A stretch of 64,000 nt of DNA, from assembly GCF_024741135.1 (NCBI RefSeq), contig NZ_JANSUY010000001.1, forward strand, positions 806,001 through 870,000. Reading direction: 5' to 3'. Below the pieces are notes generated by a model, which was not told the origin of the DNA, did no database searches, and saw only the letters and a list, made by a program, of their open reading frames with translations. This DNA comes from Aquiflexum gelatinilyticum (lineage in GTDB: Bacteria; Bacteroidota; Bacteroidia; Cytophagales; Cyclobacteriaceae). Below, one piece after another: positions 35,992 through 45,500 of this stretch; positions within the stretch are counted from its first letter, which is position 1; each line of letters starts with the position of its first letter. A program made the translations under genes and the position numbers.

Positions 35992-37104
35992 TCAGCGGAC
36001 CGATCTGCTTTCTATGATTTCCTTGATAACATCAGATTTTTCATCATAATTTCTATCAAATGGCAAGGGATAGGCAGTTCTTCCTCTCATTGGCCAATTA
36101 TTTAACCAACTTCCTCCATCATGGATTCCCCAAAAGGTTATTCTGGTGATTTTGTCACTGTGTTTGTTAAAAAGTGCAAACAATTCCCCGTATCGCTTGG
36201 CAAGTTTTTCCTGCATTTCCTGTGGAAGACCATCTTTAAACGGATTGTATTTCTCATCTGAAGCAAAAGTAGCGTCTATGTCGGCACCGGATCTGTTGGC
36301 GGGATTGGGTAGCACATCGATGTCCAATTCTGTAAACATCACTTTAAATCCCGCTTCAGAAATTGCTATGATAGAAGCCTCTATCTGTTCAATGGTCGGA
36401 GATTCAAGTCCATAATGTCCCTGCATACCTATCCCATCTATCCGAATCCCCTCGGCACGGAGTTCTTTTGCCAGTGCGATTGCAGTGTTTCTTTTTTCAG
36501 GTTTCCACATGTTGTAATCGTTATAATACAGTTCTGCTTCAGGATCTATTTGGTTAGCTTTTATGAAAGCACGTTTTATAAAATCCTTTCCGGCTGCATT
36601 GTACCATTTGGAGGTTCTCATATTCCCATCGTCAAAAATAGCCTCATTGACTACATCCCAACCGTTGACCCTACCTTTGTATCTGCCAACCACCGCTTCA
36701 ATATGGTCTTCCATTCTTTTTATTAAGGCATCTTTTTCTAGGAGATTTTTATCCGAATCTTCAAAAACCCAATCTGGAGTTTGGCTGTGCCATACCAAGG
36801 TATGGCCCACGATGAAGGCATTTAATTTTTCTCCCAAGGCCACATATTTATCCACCGGTTCAAAATTAAATTTATCAAGCTCAGGGTGAATGGGCCCCCA
36901 TTTCATGAGATTTTCTCCTGTAATGCTGTTAAAATGCTTTTCCAAAACATCCAAAGCTTTTGTTTCCTGTCCATTGACTTGTCTGTAATTGAGGGCGGCA
37001 CCGATATGAAAGGATTTTTCAAAAGCATCCTTCATTCCCGATTGGGCATGGGAGGATAAATGAAAGACAAACAAGAAGATCGAAATTAAAAGTATTGGTT
37101 TCAT
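35992..37104 (-). CDS. secreted GH10 endo-1,4-beta-xylanase
   Basis: A 370-residue enzyme with a signal peptide (1-20, ending SHA) and one GH10 domain. GENLMKWGPIHPE (64-75), GHTLVWHSQTPDWVF (100-114), the acid/base Glu154 in GWDVVNEA and the nucleophile Glu259 in FTELDID are all present. It should cut the xylan backbone by a retaining mechanism. There is no carbohydrate-binding module. It lies 11 bp behind the GH67 alpha-glucuronidase gene, so the two genes form a xylan-degrading unit that ends at the hairpin at 35903-35934. Confidence 0.96.
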   Translation of the reverse strand: MKPILLISIFLFVFHLSSHAQSGMKDAFEKSFHIGAALNYRQVNGQETKALDVLEKHFNSITGENLMKWGPIHPELDKFNFEPVDKYVALGEKLNAFIVGHTLVWHSQTPDWVFEDSDKNLLEKDALIKRMEDHIEAVVGRYKGRVNGWDVVNEAIFDDGNMRTSKWYNAAGKDFIKRAFIKANQIDPEAELYYNDYNMWKPEKRNTAIALAKELRAEGIRIDGIGMQGHYGLESPTIEQIEASIIAISEAGFKVMFTELDIDVLPNPANRSGADIDATFASDEKYNPFKDGLPQEMQEKLAKRYGELFALFNKHSDKITRITFWGIHDGGSWLNNWPMRGRTAYPLPFDRNYDEKSDVIKEIIESRSVR

Positions 37105-37115
37105 GGCAAAATGGT

Positions 37116-39263
37116 TTAGATTCCGGGTACAAAATTTCTTTTAAAATTCAGATAGTATTTCAGGTCATGTTTTGGTTTTTCAACTCCTGGAGGTAATGTC
37201 ATTTTGGAAAACTGCTGAAAATAAAGCAGACAGGAATCTCTCCACCATTCTGCTTCGGATACCTGGATTTTAAAAAATGAACTGATGTGTTCATATCTTT
37301 CCTGGTCTATCTTTCCTTCCATTTTGGCCCATTGGGATTGCATCCACCTAGCACCTTCCACTCCTTTTTGGTAACGCAAAGCCATTTCTGTCCAAAGGTT
37401 ATTTCCTGTCGAAAGTTTTTTGTCCCAAGAAACACGGTGAAACCATAGCAAATATTCTAATGGAATTTTGTCGGCATCTCCCCATGTTTTTTTCCATTCA
37501 GGCGCATATTGGGCCAATGCATTGCTGCCTTTTTCGGTCCTGTCAAATCCTATCCCTTCTTCAGAAGCTTTGTGATAATAGGTGGCTGTCCAATCTTCTC
37601 TTCCGCCGCCTGTAACCCAAGGACCGGGACCCCAATGATGGCTTCTTGCCATGATGTGGTGCAATCCCAAAGGAGTCATGTAATTGACTAGGATTTCATG
37701 GGATCGGAGCATGATTTCTTTGGAGGTGGCGACAAAATCAACATCATTGGAAAATGTCATTTTTAACCAATCTTCAGCGATTTCATCAATGTTTGCATCA
37801 GGATTCCAAGCGAGTTTGCCAAAGGCATACCAATCCGCCTGTGCAGTCTGATGCCCTGTCCAGTTTCTGTCTGTTCCTATATTGGCAACGCCGGCTATTC
37901 CTGTGAGTTTATATCCGTGAAGACTTCCGTCAATCACTTTGCTGACGGTACTTCCTTTTCCTTTGGCATAAGTATCAGATTGTAGGATTTCTCTCCACAT
38001 GGTAGCGAGATTGACCCAATGCGTCTCTTGGCCTAGATATTCCTTTGTAATCTGGAATTCCATCATCAAAGGGGTTTTAGGCATGGCTCCGAATAATGGA
38101 TGAAATGGTTCTCGTGGTTGGAAGTCCAGAGGACCGTTTTTGACCTGCACGATTACATTGTCCCTAAACGTTCCATCCAAAGGCTTGAATTCATCATAAG
38201 CCTGTCGGATCCTGTCTGTAGGCGTTTTTTCATTATAAACAAAAGCACGCCACATCACAATACCTCCAAAAGGTCTGACAGCATCTGCCAGCATATTTGC
38301 TCCGTCTGCTTGGGTACGCCCATAATTATGAGGACCGGGCTGTCCTTCGGAATCTGCTTTGACCAAGAATCCTCCAAAATCAGGGATATAGGAATATATT
38401 TCTTTGGTTTTCTTTTTCCACCAGACCTGCACAGCCGGATCCTGAGGATCGGCAGTGGGCAAACTGTCCAAGATCATTGGAGCATTGAACCTTGCTGTTA
38501 GGTATATTTTAATACCATATGGTCTAAATGCATCTGCTAAGGCTTTGGCTTTTTCGAGGTATTCAGGCGTCAAAATCAATGCATTGGAATTCACATTGAA
38601 GATCGAAGTCCCGTTGATTCCAATCGATGCATTTGCACGGGCATAGTCTATGTATTGTTGGTCGATATGATTGGGTAGCCTGTGCCAGTTCCAGATGCTA
38701 AATCCTGCATATCCTCTTTCTACCGTCCTATTGAGGTTATCCCAATGGTTGAGAAGCCGTTTTTGGATTTTTGGATTTTCTAGCCGGTCAAGGTTTTCCA
38801 GTTTTTCTCTTGTCTGAATGGCCTTCAAAAAAGCAAATGTTCCATAAAGCAATCCGATATCAGTTTTGGCTGTGATGATGATTTTTCCCTGATAGGATTT
38901 CAACCAATATCCTTCTTCTTTGACTTCAGAAAGTTTGGTCCCGAGCTTACCTTTGATTTCTTCGGGCAAATCTTCTGACCGGATGATCCAAGTCAAATTG
39001 GAATCCGTGGTTTTTGAAAATTCGGGTAGGACTTGTTGGTCAAAAAAACCTTTTGATGCGATAATCAATTCTTTTTGTATGATGTCTAGGGTAGGGGACT
39101 CGCCTGATATGGATATGTTTTCTAGGTAATCTCTGTAATAGTCACTGACTGCTTTATTTTCAAATGGAAGGTATTGAAGCCAAAGCTTATAGCCATCATT
39201 GGCATAGCCAACACTTATCAATATAAAAAATATAATCGTGGCCCCTGATTTTTTGATGCTCAT
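37116..39263 (-). CDS. secreted GH67 alpha-glucuronidase
   Basis: A 715-residue GH67 enzyme that removes 4-O-methyl-glucuronic acid from the ends of glucuronoxylan oligosaccharides by inversion. A signal peptide (1-21, ending GYA) precedes the small N-terminal domain, and the TIM barrel follows. Glu306 in KADSEGQPGP is the expected acid. Asp380 in NGPLDFQPREP and Glu408 in ITKEYLGQ, 28 residues apart, match the catalytic base pair described for the Cellvibrio enzyme. HHWGPGPW near the C-terminal domain is typical. It is the first gene of the unit with the GH10 xylanase. Confidence 0.95.
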   Translation of the reverse strand: MSIKKSGATIIFFILISVGYANDGYKLWLQYLPFENKAVSDYYRDYLENISISGESPTLDIIQKELIIASKGFFDQQVLPEFSKTTDSNLTWIIRSEDLPEEIKGKLGTKLSEVKEEGYWLKSYQGKIIITAKTDIGLLYGTFAFLKAIQTREKLENLDRLENPKIQKRLLNHWDNLNRTVERGYAGFSIWNWHRLPNHIDQQYIDYARANASIGINGTSIFNVNSNALILTPEYLEKAKALADAFRPYGIKIYLTARFNAPMILDSLPTADPQDPAVQVWWKKKTKEIYSYIPDFGGFLVKADSEGQPGPHNYGRTQADGANMLADAVRPFGGIVMWRAFVYNEKTPTDRIRQAYDEFKPLDGTFRDNVIVQVKNGPLDFQPREPFHPLFGAMPKTPLMMEFQITKEYLGQETHWVNLATMWREILQSDTYAKGKGSTVSKVIDGSLHGYKLTGIAGVANIGTDRNWTGHQTAQADWYAFGKLAWNPDANIDEIAEDWLKMTFSNDVDFVATSKEIMLRSHEILVNYMTPLGLHHIMARSHHWGPGPWVTGGGREDWTATYYHKASEEGIGFDRTEKGSNALAQYAPEWKKTWGDADKIPLEYLLWFHRVSWDKKLSTGNNLWTEMALRYQKGVEGARWMQSQWAKMEGKIDQERYEHISSFFKIQVSEAEWWRDSCLLYFQQFSKMTLPPGVEKPKHDLKYYLNFKRNFVPGI

Positions 39264-39389
39264 TTGTGGAATAATAGGTTTAATTGGTTTCTTGGATAGA
39301 AAGCTAAAAAAAATCCCACAAAAGAAATCTACAATCTTGATAAGCGGAGTTCATTTTATCCGGCCAAATGAGTCTTTGTCTCTGGATAC

Positions 39390-40895
39390 TCATTGTCCAT
39401 GTTCAAAATTTATTCCTTCCGATGCACATATTTGTCTAATGACCTCGCGGCCTGAATAAGCAGCCGGTGGCAAGCCACCTCCTGTTGCTACCCAATGCCC
39501 TGCCATATAAAATCCCTTAAGGTTTTCAAAATGGCTTGAGATTTTGGTTTTGATAGACCCGGGGGTAGGAAGCCAACCTTTATAGCTGCCATTGTGATTT
39601 CCGGTCCAGTTTTCAAAAGTAATGGGAGTGGCAATATCCATGAAGTCCACATTTTTTGATATTCCGGGAAATTCTTTCTCTAAAGTTTTTAGTAATTCCC
39701 TTTCGATGTGTGACCTTTCCTCCCTGTAAGGTTTTTCTCCCTTTTGATGGAGTTTTTGCCAAAATTCAAAATCGGTATCAAGCATGGCAGTAACCAAAGT
39801 TTTTCCAATGGGAGATATTGTATTATCAAAATTATAAATCTGAAAAGAGACCCTTTCGTGCAGAAAATTCCCCACCTGAAGCTTTTTGTCAAACGGGATG
39901 TTGAGTCCAATAATAGATGATCTAAGATCCTCAAAGGTCCTGTTTAACCCTGCGGAAAAAAATACCAGAGATGGGAAAGTTTCTAAAGTCCTGTAGGCGT
40001 CCAATGTCTCATTGTCAATATAGCCCGGATCCAACAACTTGAACAGTACACTGTATCCATCGCAGGCAGAGACCACAAAATCAGAATAATGGAATTTTGA
40101 ATCAGCGCTTTGGATACCAACGGTTTTATTTTTTTCAACGATGACCTTGCTGATTTTTTGTCCCAATTCCAGTTTGCCCCCAAGGTCCAAATAACGTTTG
40201 GTAAGTGCATCCATAAATTTACCGGAACCTCCGATAGGATACCCTCCAATTCTGTTTGCCGCATAGCTCAGCTGGAGCAACAAAAAACTCATAGACATAT
40301 CGGGTGACCAAAAATTCCGGAAAGCTTTTCTCAGGATTTTGGATTTGAATTTTTTTGCAAATTCCCATACCGACATGTTGTTGTATTTTCCCAAAGCAAC
40401 CACTGCAGGCATGTTGTCCATGAAGACTTTGCTCCAATCCCATGCATGCAGCAAACCAAATGCCCTATCCATCGTGAAATTGGCATTTGACAGTAATTTG
40501 ATATGGTGGATCAACTCTCCGATCAACCTTGAGTCTACAGGTGAAATACTCAATAAATGCTGCTGAAGTTTGTTTGGGTCGGTATAGAAATGAACCTCGA
40601 CACCATCAATGTCTTTGAATTCAATAAAACTATCATGATAATAAAAGTCAATTTCATCCAAAACTCCAAGATCGGACCACATACTATAAAAATCAATCCC
40701 TGGAGCTGAACCGATCAGCCAATGAATAGACCCATTGACTTTAAATCCGGCTTTTTTCCAAGAAGTACAGACCCCGCCGGTACGCTTTCCCATTTCAAAA
40801 ACGGTAACTTCGAATCCGTTTAGCCTTCCGTAAATTCCGGCAGCGAGGCCTGCGACACCACCGCCTATGATGTTGACTTTTTTTGAATCTCTCAT
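39390..40895 (-). CDS. phytoene-desaturase-like FAD-dependent oxidoreductase
   Basis: A 501-residue flavoprotein. The N-terminal dinucleotide fold reads IIGGGVAGLAAGIYGRLNG, followed by VFEMGKRTGGVCTSW, and the C-terminus ends with FYMAGHWVATGGGLPPAAYSG, the FAD-contact block of the carotenoid desaturase / retinol saturase family (CrtI-like). Members desaturate or saturate polyene chains. The true substrate here is not known and no other carotenoid gene is close by. No signal peptide is seen. It stands alone between the GH67 gene and the signalling unit, with about 190 bp of non-coding sequence upstream. Confidence 0.85.
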   Translation of the reverse strand: MRDSKKVNIIGGGVAGLAAGIYGRLNGFEVTVFEMGKRTGGVCTSWKKAGFKVNGSIHWLIGSAPGIDFYSMWSDLGVLDEIDFYYHDSFIEFKDIDGVEVHFYTDPNKLQQHLLSISPVDSRLIGELIHHIKLLSNANFTMDRAFGLLHAWDWSKVFMDNMPAVVALGKYNNMSVWEFAKKFKSKILRKAFRNFWSPDMSMSFLLLQLSYAANRIGGYPIGGSGKFMDALTKRYLDLGGKLELGQKISKVIVEKNKTVGIQSADSKFHYSDFVVSACDGYSVLFKLLDPGYIDNETLDAYRTLETFPSLVFFSAGLNRTFEDLRSSIIGLNIPFDKKLQVGNFLHERVSFQIYNFDNTISPIGKTLVTAMLDTDFEFWQKLHQKGEKPYREERSHIERELLKTLEKEFPGISKNVDFMDIATPITFENWTGNHNGSYKGWLPTPGSIKTKISSHFENLKGFYMAGHWVATGGGLPPAAYSGREVIRQICASEGINFEHGQ

Positions 40896-41058
40896 GGTAT
40901 TTTGGGTTTGGAAAAAGATGCAAAAAGTTGTGGCAGAGGGTTAGTATAAAGTTAACCTGAATCGTAACCAGTAAAAATTATTTGGGGTAAAATATCTATT
41001 GCTTTCAATGATTTTTAAACCTTAAAAATTTATCGTGTTTGAGAAGGCTTAAAAATGA

Positions 41059-41096
41059 AAAAACTGGATCAAAAAATATCTTTTTGATTCAGTTTT
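41059..41096 (-). terminator. terminator overlapping the stop of the receiver-PAS gene
   Basis: A stem of about 15 bp with one G-T pair (41060-41075 with 41081-41096) overlaps the stop codon of the gene and is followed by T-rich sequence on the minus strand. Confidence 0.7.
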
Positions 41097-42117
41097 GCTT
41101 TGATACGTCCTGAAAATTGATTTGCTGCGCTTTATCTACCACATCTTTGATGATTTCATCCAGTTCATATGCTGAATTGATAATATGACCTAGATATTCC
41201 TTGATCTCCGATAACTCCATATCTTCCCTTTTTATCATTTCTATGATGCCCATCATTCTCGAAAGAGGCGCTCTTAGTATGTGGGATTGGACCCAGGCTA
41301 TATCCCTGAGTTTTTCATTTTGGGTTTCTATGGCTTCAAGGTATTTAAGCTTGGATGTGATATCATTGGCTAAAATGATTCTACATTTTCGTCCCTGAAA
41401 TTCTATTGGATTGGAAAGAACTTCAACCCTTATTTTTGTCCCATCTTTTTTAATGTGATTGAGAATATATTTTAAGTGGCTGGGATTTTCAATTCGGATA
41501 GAATTCAGAATTTTTTCTGTAAAAGACCATTCTTCCACAGGCCTTATATTCATGATAGTCATTTGCATAAATTCTTCCAAACTGTAACCATAATGTTGGA
41601 TTGCAGCCTGATTGACATTCAAAAAAACCAAAGTCTCCATATCAAAAACCCACATGGGTTGGGGACTAAGTTGAAACAAGTCAGCGTACCTTTGCTCGGA
41701 TTCCTGCAGCCTGACAATTGTTTTGTTTCTCTCGATATTATAAACAATACTTTTGTGGAGAATGGGTGGGTTCAGTTCATCTTTTAGCAGATAATCCGCA
41801 ACCCCCATATTTAAAGACTTGATGGCAAATTTGGCGTCAGAATAGCCGGTCAGCACGATGACAGGTACATGTACTGCTATGTCCATCATTTCAGAAATCA
41901 GCTGCTCACCGCTTTTGTCGGGTAGGGTGATATCGAGAAGAATGACATCAAATACTTTCTGATTATCAGTCAAAACCTCTTTGGTTTCTTTAAAATTTTC
42001 TGTCCTGTAGATTTGTGGATCAGAAATCATATCATCCAAATACTCCTCGACAAGTACATAATCTCCAAGATTGTCCTCAACCAACAAGATTCGATATTTC
42101 TTTTTGTCCTTTTCCAT
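41089..42117 (-). CDS. receiver-PAS protein ending in a histidine-kinase dimerisation helix pair, with no ATPase domain
   Basis: The 342 residues hold a receiver (6-125; phospho-acceptor Asp62 in LLDITLPDKSG, Lys112), a PAS domain (about 143-258) and a short HisKA-like helical segment (265-335) with His279 in QSHILRAPLSRM. The gene then ends, so the HATPase domain of a kinase is absent. The stop is followed at once by a terminator, so this looks like the natural end, not a frameshift. His279 could pass phosphate between partners, or the protein could only bind other kinases. It is the third gene of a unit behind a 1700-residue kinase and a single-domain receiver (5 bp upstream). Confidence 0.85.
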   Translation of the reverse strand: MEKDKKKYRILLVEDNLGDYVLVEEYLDDMISDPQIYRTENFKETKEVLTDNQKVFDVILLDITLPDKSGEQLISEMMDIAVHVPVIVLTGYSDAKFAIKSLNMGVADYLLKDELNPPILHKSIVYNIERNKTIVRLQESEQRYADLFQLSPQPMWVFDMETLVFLNVNQAAIQHYGYSLEEFMQMTIMNIRPVEEWSFTEKILNSIRIENPSHLKYILNHIKKDGTKIRVEVLSNPIEFQGRKCRIILANDITSKLKYLEAIETQNEKLRDIAWVQSHILRAPLSRMMGIIEMIKREDMELSEIKEYLGHIINSAYELDEIIKDVVDKAQQINFQDVSKQN

Positions 42118-42122
42118 TTAAA

Positions 42123-42554
42123 TCATTTAACGGGAGGAAGGGAAACAATACTCAACCAAAACTCCTCTATGGAAGTGATGGCTTTCATGAATTCATCTGC
42201 CTCTACCGGTTTGGTAATATAACAGTTCGCGCGGTTTTGATAAGATAATGTAATGTCTTTTTCCGAAGAGGATGTCGATAGCATGATAACAGGGATGTGC
42301 TGGGTTTTTGGATTTTCTTTTATGGATTTCAAGACTTCATGCCCGCTTTTTTTAGGCAGATTTATATCCAAAATTACCAAATCCGGATCTTCAATTTCCT
42401 TGTATTTGTTCTCTTTCAAAAGAAAATCAATAGCCTCTTTCCCATCACGGGCTACAGATATTTTGTTTTTTATTTTGAAGTCTTCAAATGCCTCCCGAGT
42501 CATAAAGATATCCCCTTCATTATCTTCGACTAATAGTATGTGGATGGGTTTCAT
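42123..42554 (-). CDS. single-domain response regulator (Rcp1-like)
   Basis: A 143-residue receiver with no output domain. The acidic pair is in LLVEDNEGD, the phospho-acceptor is Asp63 in LVILDINLPKKSG, the switch Ser/Thr is in MLSTSS and the lysine is in YITKPVE. The insertion after the second helix (LLKENKYKEIEDP) is typical of Rcp1-type regulators that serve phytochrome-like and PAS kinases. It sits between the giant kinase gene (34 bp upstream) and the receiver-PAS gene (5 bp downstream), so it is probably the direct partner of that kinase. Confidence 0.93.
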   Translation of the reverse strand: MKPIHILLVEDNEGDIFMTREAFEDFKIKNKISVARDGKEAIDFLLKENKYKEIEDPDLVILDINLPKKSGHEVLKSIKENPKTQHIPVIMLSTSSSEKDITLSYQNRANCYITKPVEADEFMKAITSIEEFWLSIVSLPPVK

Positions 42555-42588
42555 TTTGTTTTAGGTTTTTATATTTGGGTAATAAATT

Positions 42589-45500
42589 TTATTTGATTTT
42601 TGGAATGGAAAATTTAAAAGTACTTCCTTCACCACCGGTTGATTCCACCCATATTTTCCCGCCGAGGTTTTCGATTATTTTTTTGACGATTGAAAGACCT
42701 ATTCCCGTTCCTGCATATTCGTTTTTGTTGTGAAGCCTCTGAAATATGACAAAGATTTTATCGAAATATTCTTTTTCTATGCCGATACCGTTATCCTTAA
42801 TAGAAATAACCCATTCATTTTCAAACTCTTCTCCTGAAATATGTATTTCAGGCCGAATTCCTTCACGGGAATATTTAAGGGCATTGTTGATCAGGTTATT
42901 GAAAACCTGGATAAAAGGTGAGGGATAGAAAGTCAACGAAGGAAGGTCTGTAGTAATAATCGTGGCTTGGGTTTCGTTGATGATTTTTTTCTGAAGCAAT
43001 ATAACTTCCTTCACTATATCATCCAAGTCAAATTTCTGCAGCCTGGTGTCTTCCTTTCCTATTCTGGAATAATCCAAAAGGTCAAGGATAATTTGCCTCA
43101 TCCGCTTTGCACCATCTACAGCAAAAGATATGTACTGTAGTGCTTTGGTATCAAGTGTATCGGCATATTTTTTTTCCAATAGGGTCAAAAACGACGAAAC
43201 CATCCTCAAGGGTTCTTGAAGGTCATGCGATGCGATATAGGCAAATTGTTCAAGCTCGGAATTTGAAACTTCCAAGTCTCTGGCTTGTTTTTTCAGGTTT
43301 TCATTTAATAGTTGTAATGATTCTTCATATTCTTTTTGTTTGGTCAAATCCGACATCGCTCCGACCATTCGGATTGCCTTACCTTTCGGATTTCTGATGA
43401 TTATTCCTCTATCGACTACAAAGGCATATTTTCCGTTTTTCTTTTTGTATCGATATTCCTCTTTCCATTTGAAGACATCTTTGTCGTCGAGTGCATTTTT
43501 AAGACTTGATTGAACAATGGAATAATCAACAGGATGAATACTATTGATCCAATTTTCAACTTTTATCTTATCCCTTGCAGTTTCCTGTCCAAAAAGTTTC
43601 TTAAATCCTTCTCCCCAAAACCTTTTTCCACCTTCAATATCCCAATCCCAAACAGCATCGTTAGTTGCTTCGGCAACTTTTTCAAACCTGCTGTTTGACT
43701 CTTTGATTTCCTCAAGATAATTTTTTTGTGGGGTAATATCCCTAAGGTAGACAGAAAGTCCTTTCTTGTTTGGATAGACACTGACTTCAATCCATAAATT
43801 TAATTGATGGAAGAAGTGTTCAAAATGAAAGGTTTGTTGTTGATTTTTTGAATCCTTTAGTTTTTCTTTTACTCCCAGATCAAGTGCATCCGGAAATTCA
43901 CTAAAAATATTTTTACCCAAGATTTCCTCCCTTTTGACTGAGAAAATTTCTTCTGACTTTTTATTCCAATAAGTAATATTCCAATCCTCGTCCAAATTAA
44001 AAAATGCGTCACCGATACTTTCAAGAATATCTTCTTTTTCTGCATAGGATTTCAAAAGAGATTCTTCTGCTATTTTCTTTTCGGTAATGTCTATCCTGAT
44101 AGCAAGGTATTGCTTGATCTTTCCTTTTTCATCTTTCAAGGGTGCAATAATGGTATCTACCCAATATTCATCTCCCTTTTTGGTTTTGTTTTTCAAATCT
44201 CCCCGCCATATTTCTCCTTTCGAGATTGTCTGCCACATCTCTTTGTAATAGGACTTGGGATGGTATTCGGACTTATTGATTCGGGTATGGGTTCCGATGA
44301 GCTCTTCACGGGTATAGCCTGACAGTGTGCATGTATGGTCGTTTACCTCAAGAGCAATTCCCTGAAGGTCCGTTACGGTTACGTTGAAGGATTGGTCAAG
44401 GGCAGTTTTATAATCCTTGATGGCTTGTATGGATTTATTAAGATTGATTTCAGCCATTTTTTGAGTATGGATATCCTGAAAACTTCCCAATAACCTAACA
44501 CATATTCCATTTTTGAATTCAGGTCTTCCTATCGCACGTACCCATTTTTCATTTCCTTTGGCTGTAATTAATGGAAATTCAAATTGGAAGGGTATGCCAT
44601 TTTTTATAGTTTCTTCCAATATTTCAGAAATCTGTTTCCTATAGGCAGGATGATAAAAATTGACACCGTCTTCAATGGTCGGAGGTACATCATCACTTTC
44701 CAATTCGTGGATCTCTTTGGTCATTGATGACCATACTATTTTTTGCTTGATCAGGTCTACCTCCCATCCCCCGATTTTTGATAATTTGGTGGCATTTTCA
44801 AGTAATTCCTGAAGATCCTTTTGCTTAGAAATGTCTTTGGCGACAGCGTATATAAGACCCTCTTCCTCAGAAAGTATCGCAGACCAACTTAGCCAGATTG
44901 GTTTTTCAGATTTTGAAATTACCCTGATTTCAAAATATGGATTCGTTTTTGTTTTATATAAACCTTCAAATTCACTTTGGAATATTTTTAAATCCTCGGG
45001 ATAAACAAATTCTACAAAAGGTCTTGCCAATAATTCTTCCTCGGTGTATCCGGTCAGTTCAACTGCTGCAGGATTGATTTTTTTGAAATACCCATCTGTA
45101 CCCGCAATACAAATGATGTCTGGGGAAGCATTGAATACCCCGCTGAGTTGATGTTCAACCTGTTTTCTCCTAAGCTCAGATCCAAGAAAAGTTTCTAATT
45201 TTGCGAACAAAGAGGTAAAAAATGTGATTTTTTTAAAATTTTCACCCCCGGCAAACAGAATCACACCGATAACTTCGTTGTTGAATTTTACCGGGATTCC
45301 CAATGCCTTATTCAAACCTGTTTTTTGCGCCGCTTCCTTCCTTACAAAGTTTGGATGCTTATCTAGATTATCCCAAATTTCTGATTTTCCTTGTTTCCAG
45401 ATTATCCCCGGTAATCCTTGACCAAAATCAAAAGATTTGATTTTTCTGGTATCTTCCCGGAATATGTCATATTCATCTTTTATAGGAAAGGTGGACACGA

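Noticed and set aside
39390-40895. A carotenoid biosynthesis cluster
   Set aside because: The flavoprotein stands alone; no phytoene synthase, cyclase or hydroxylase gene is nearby.
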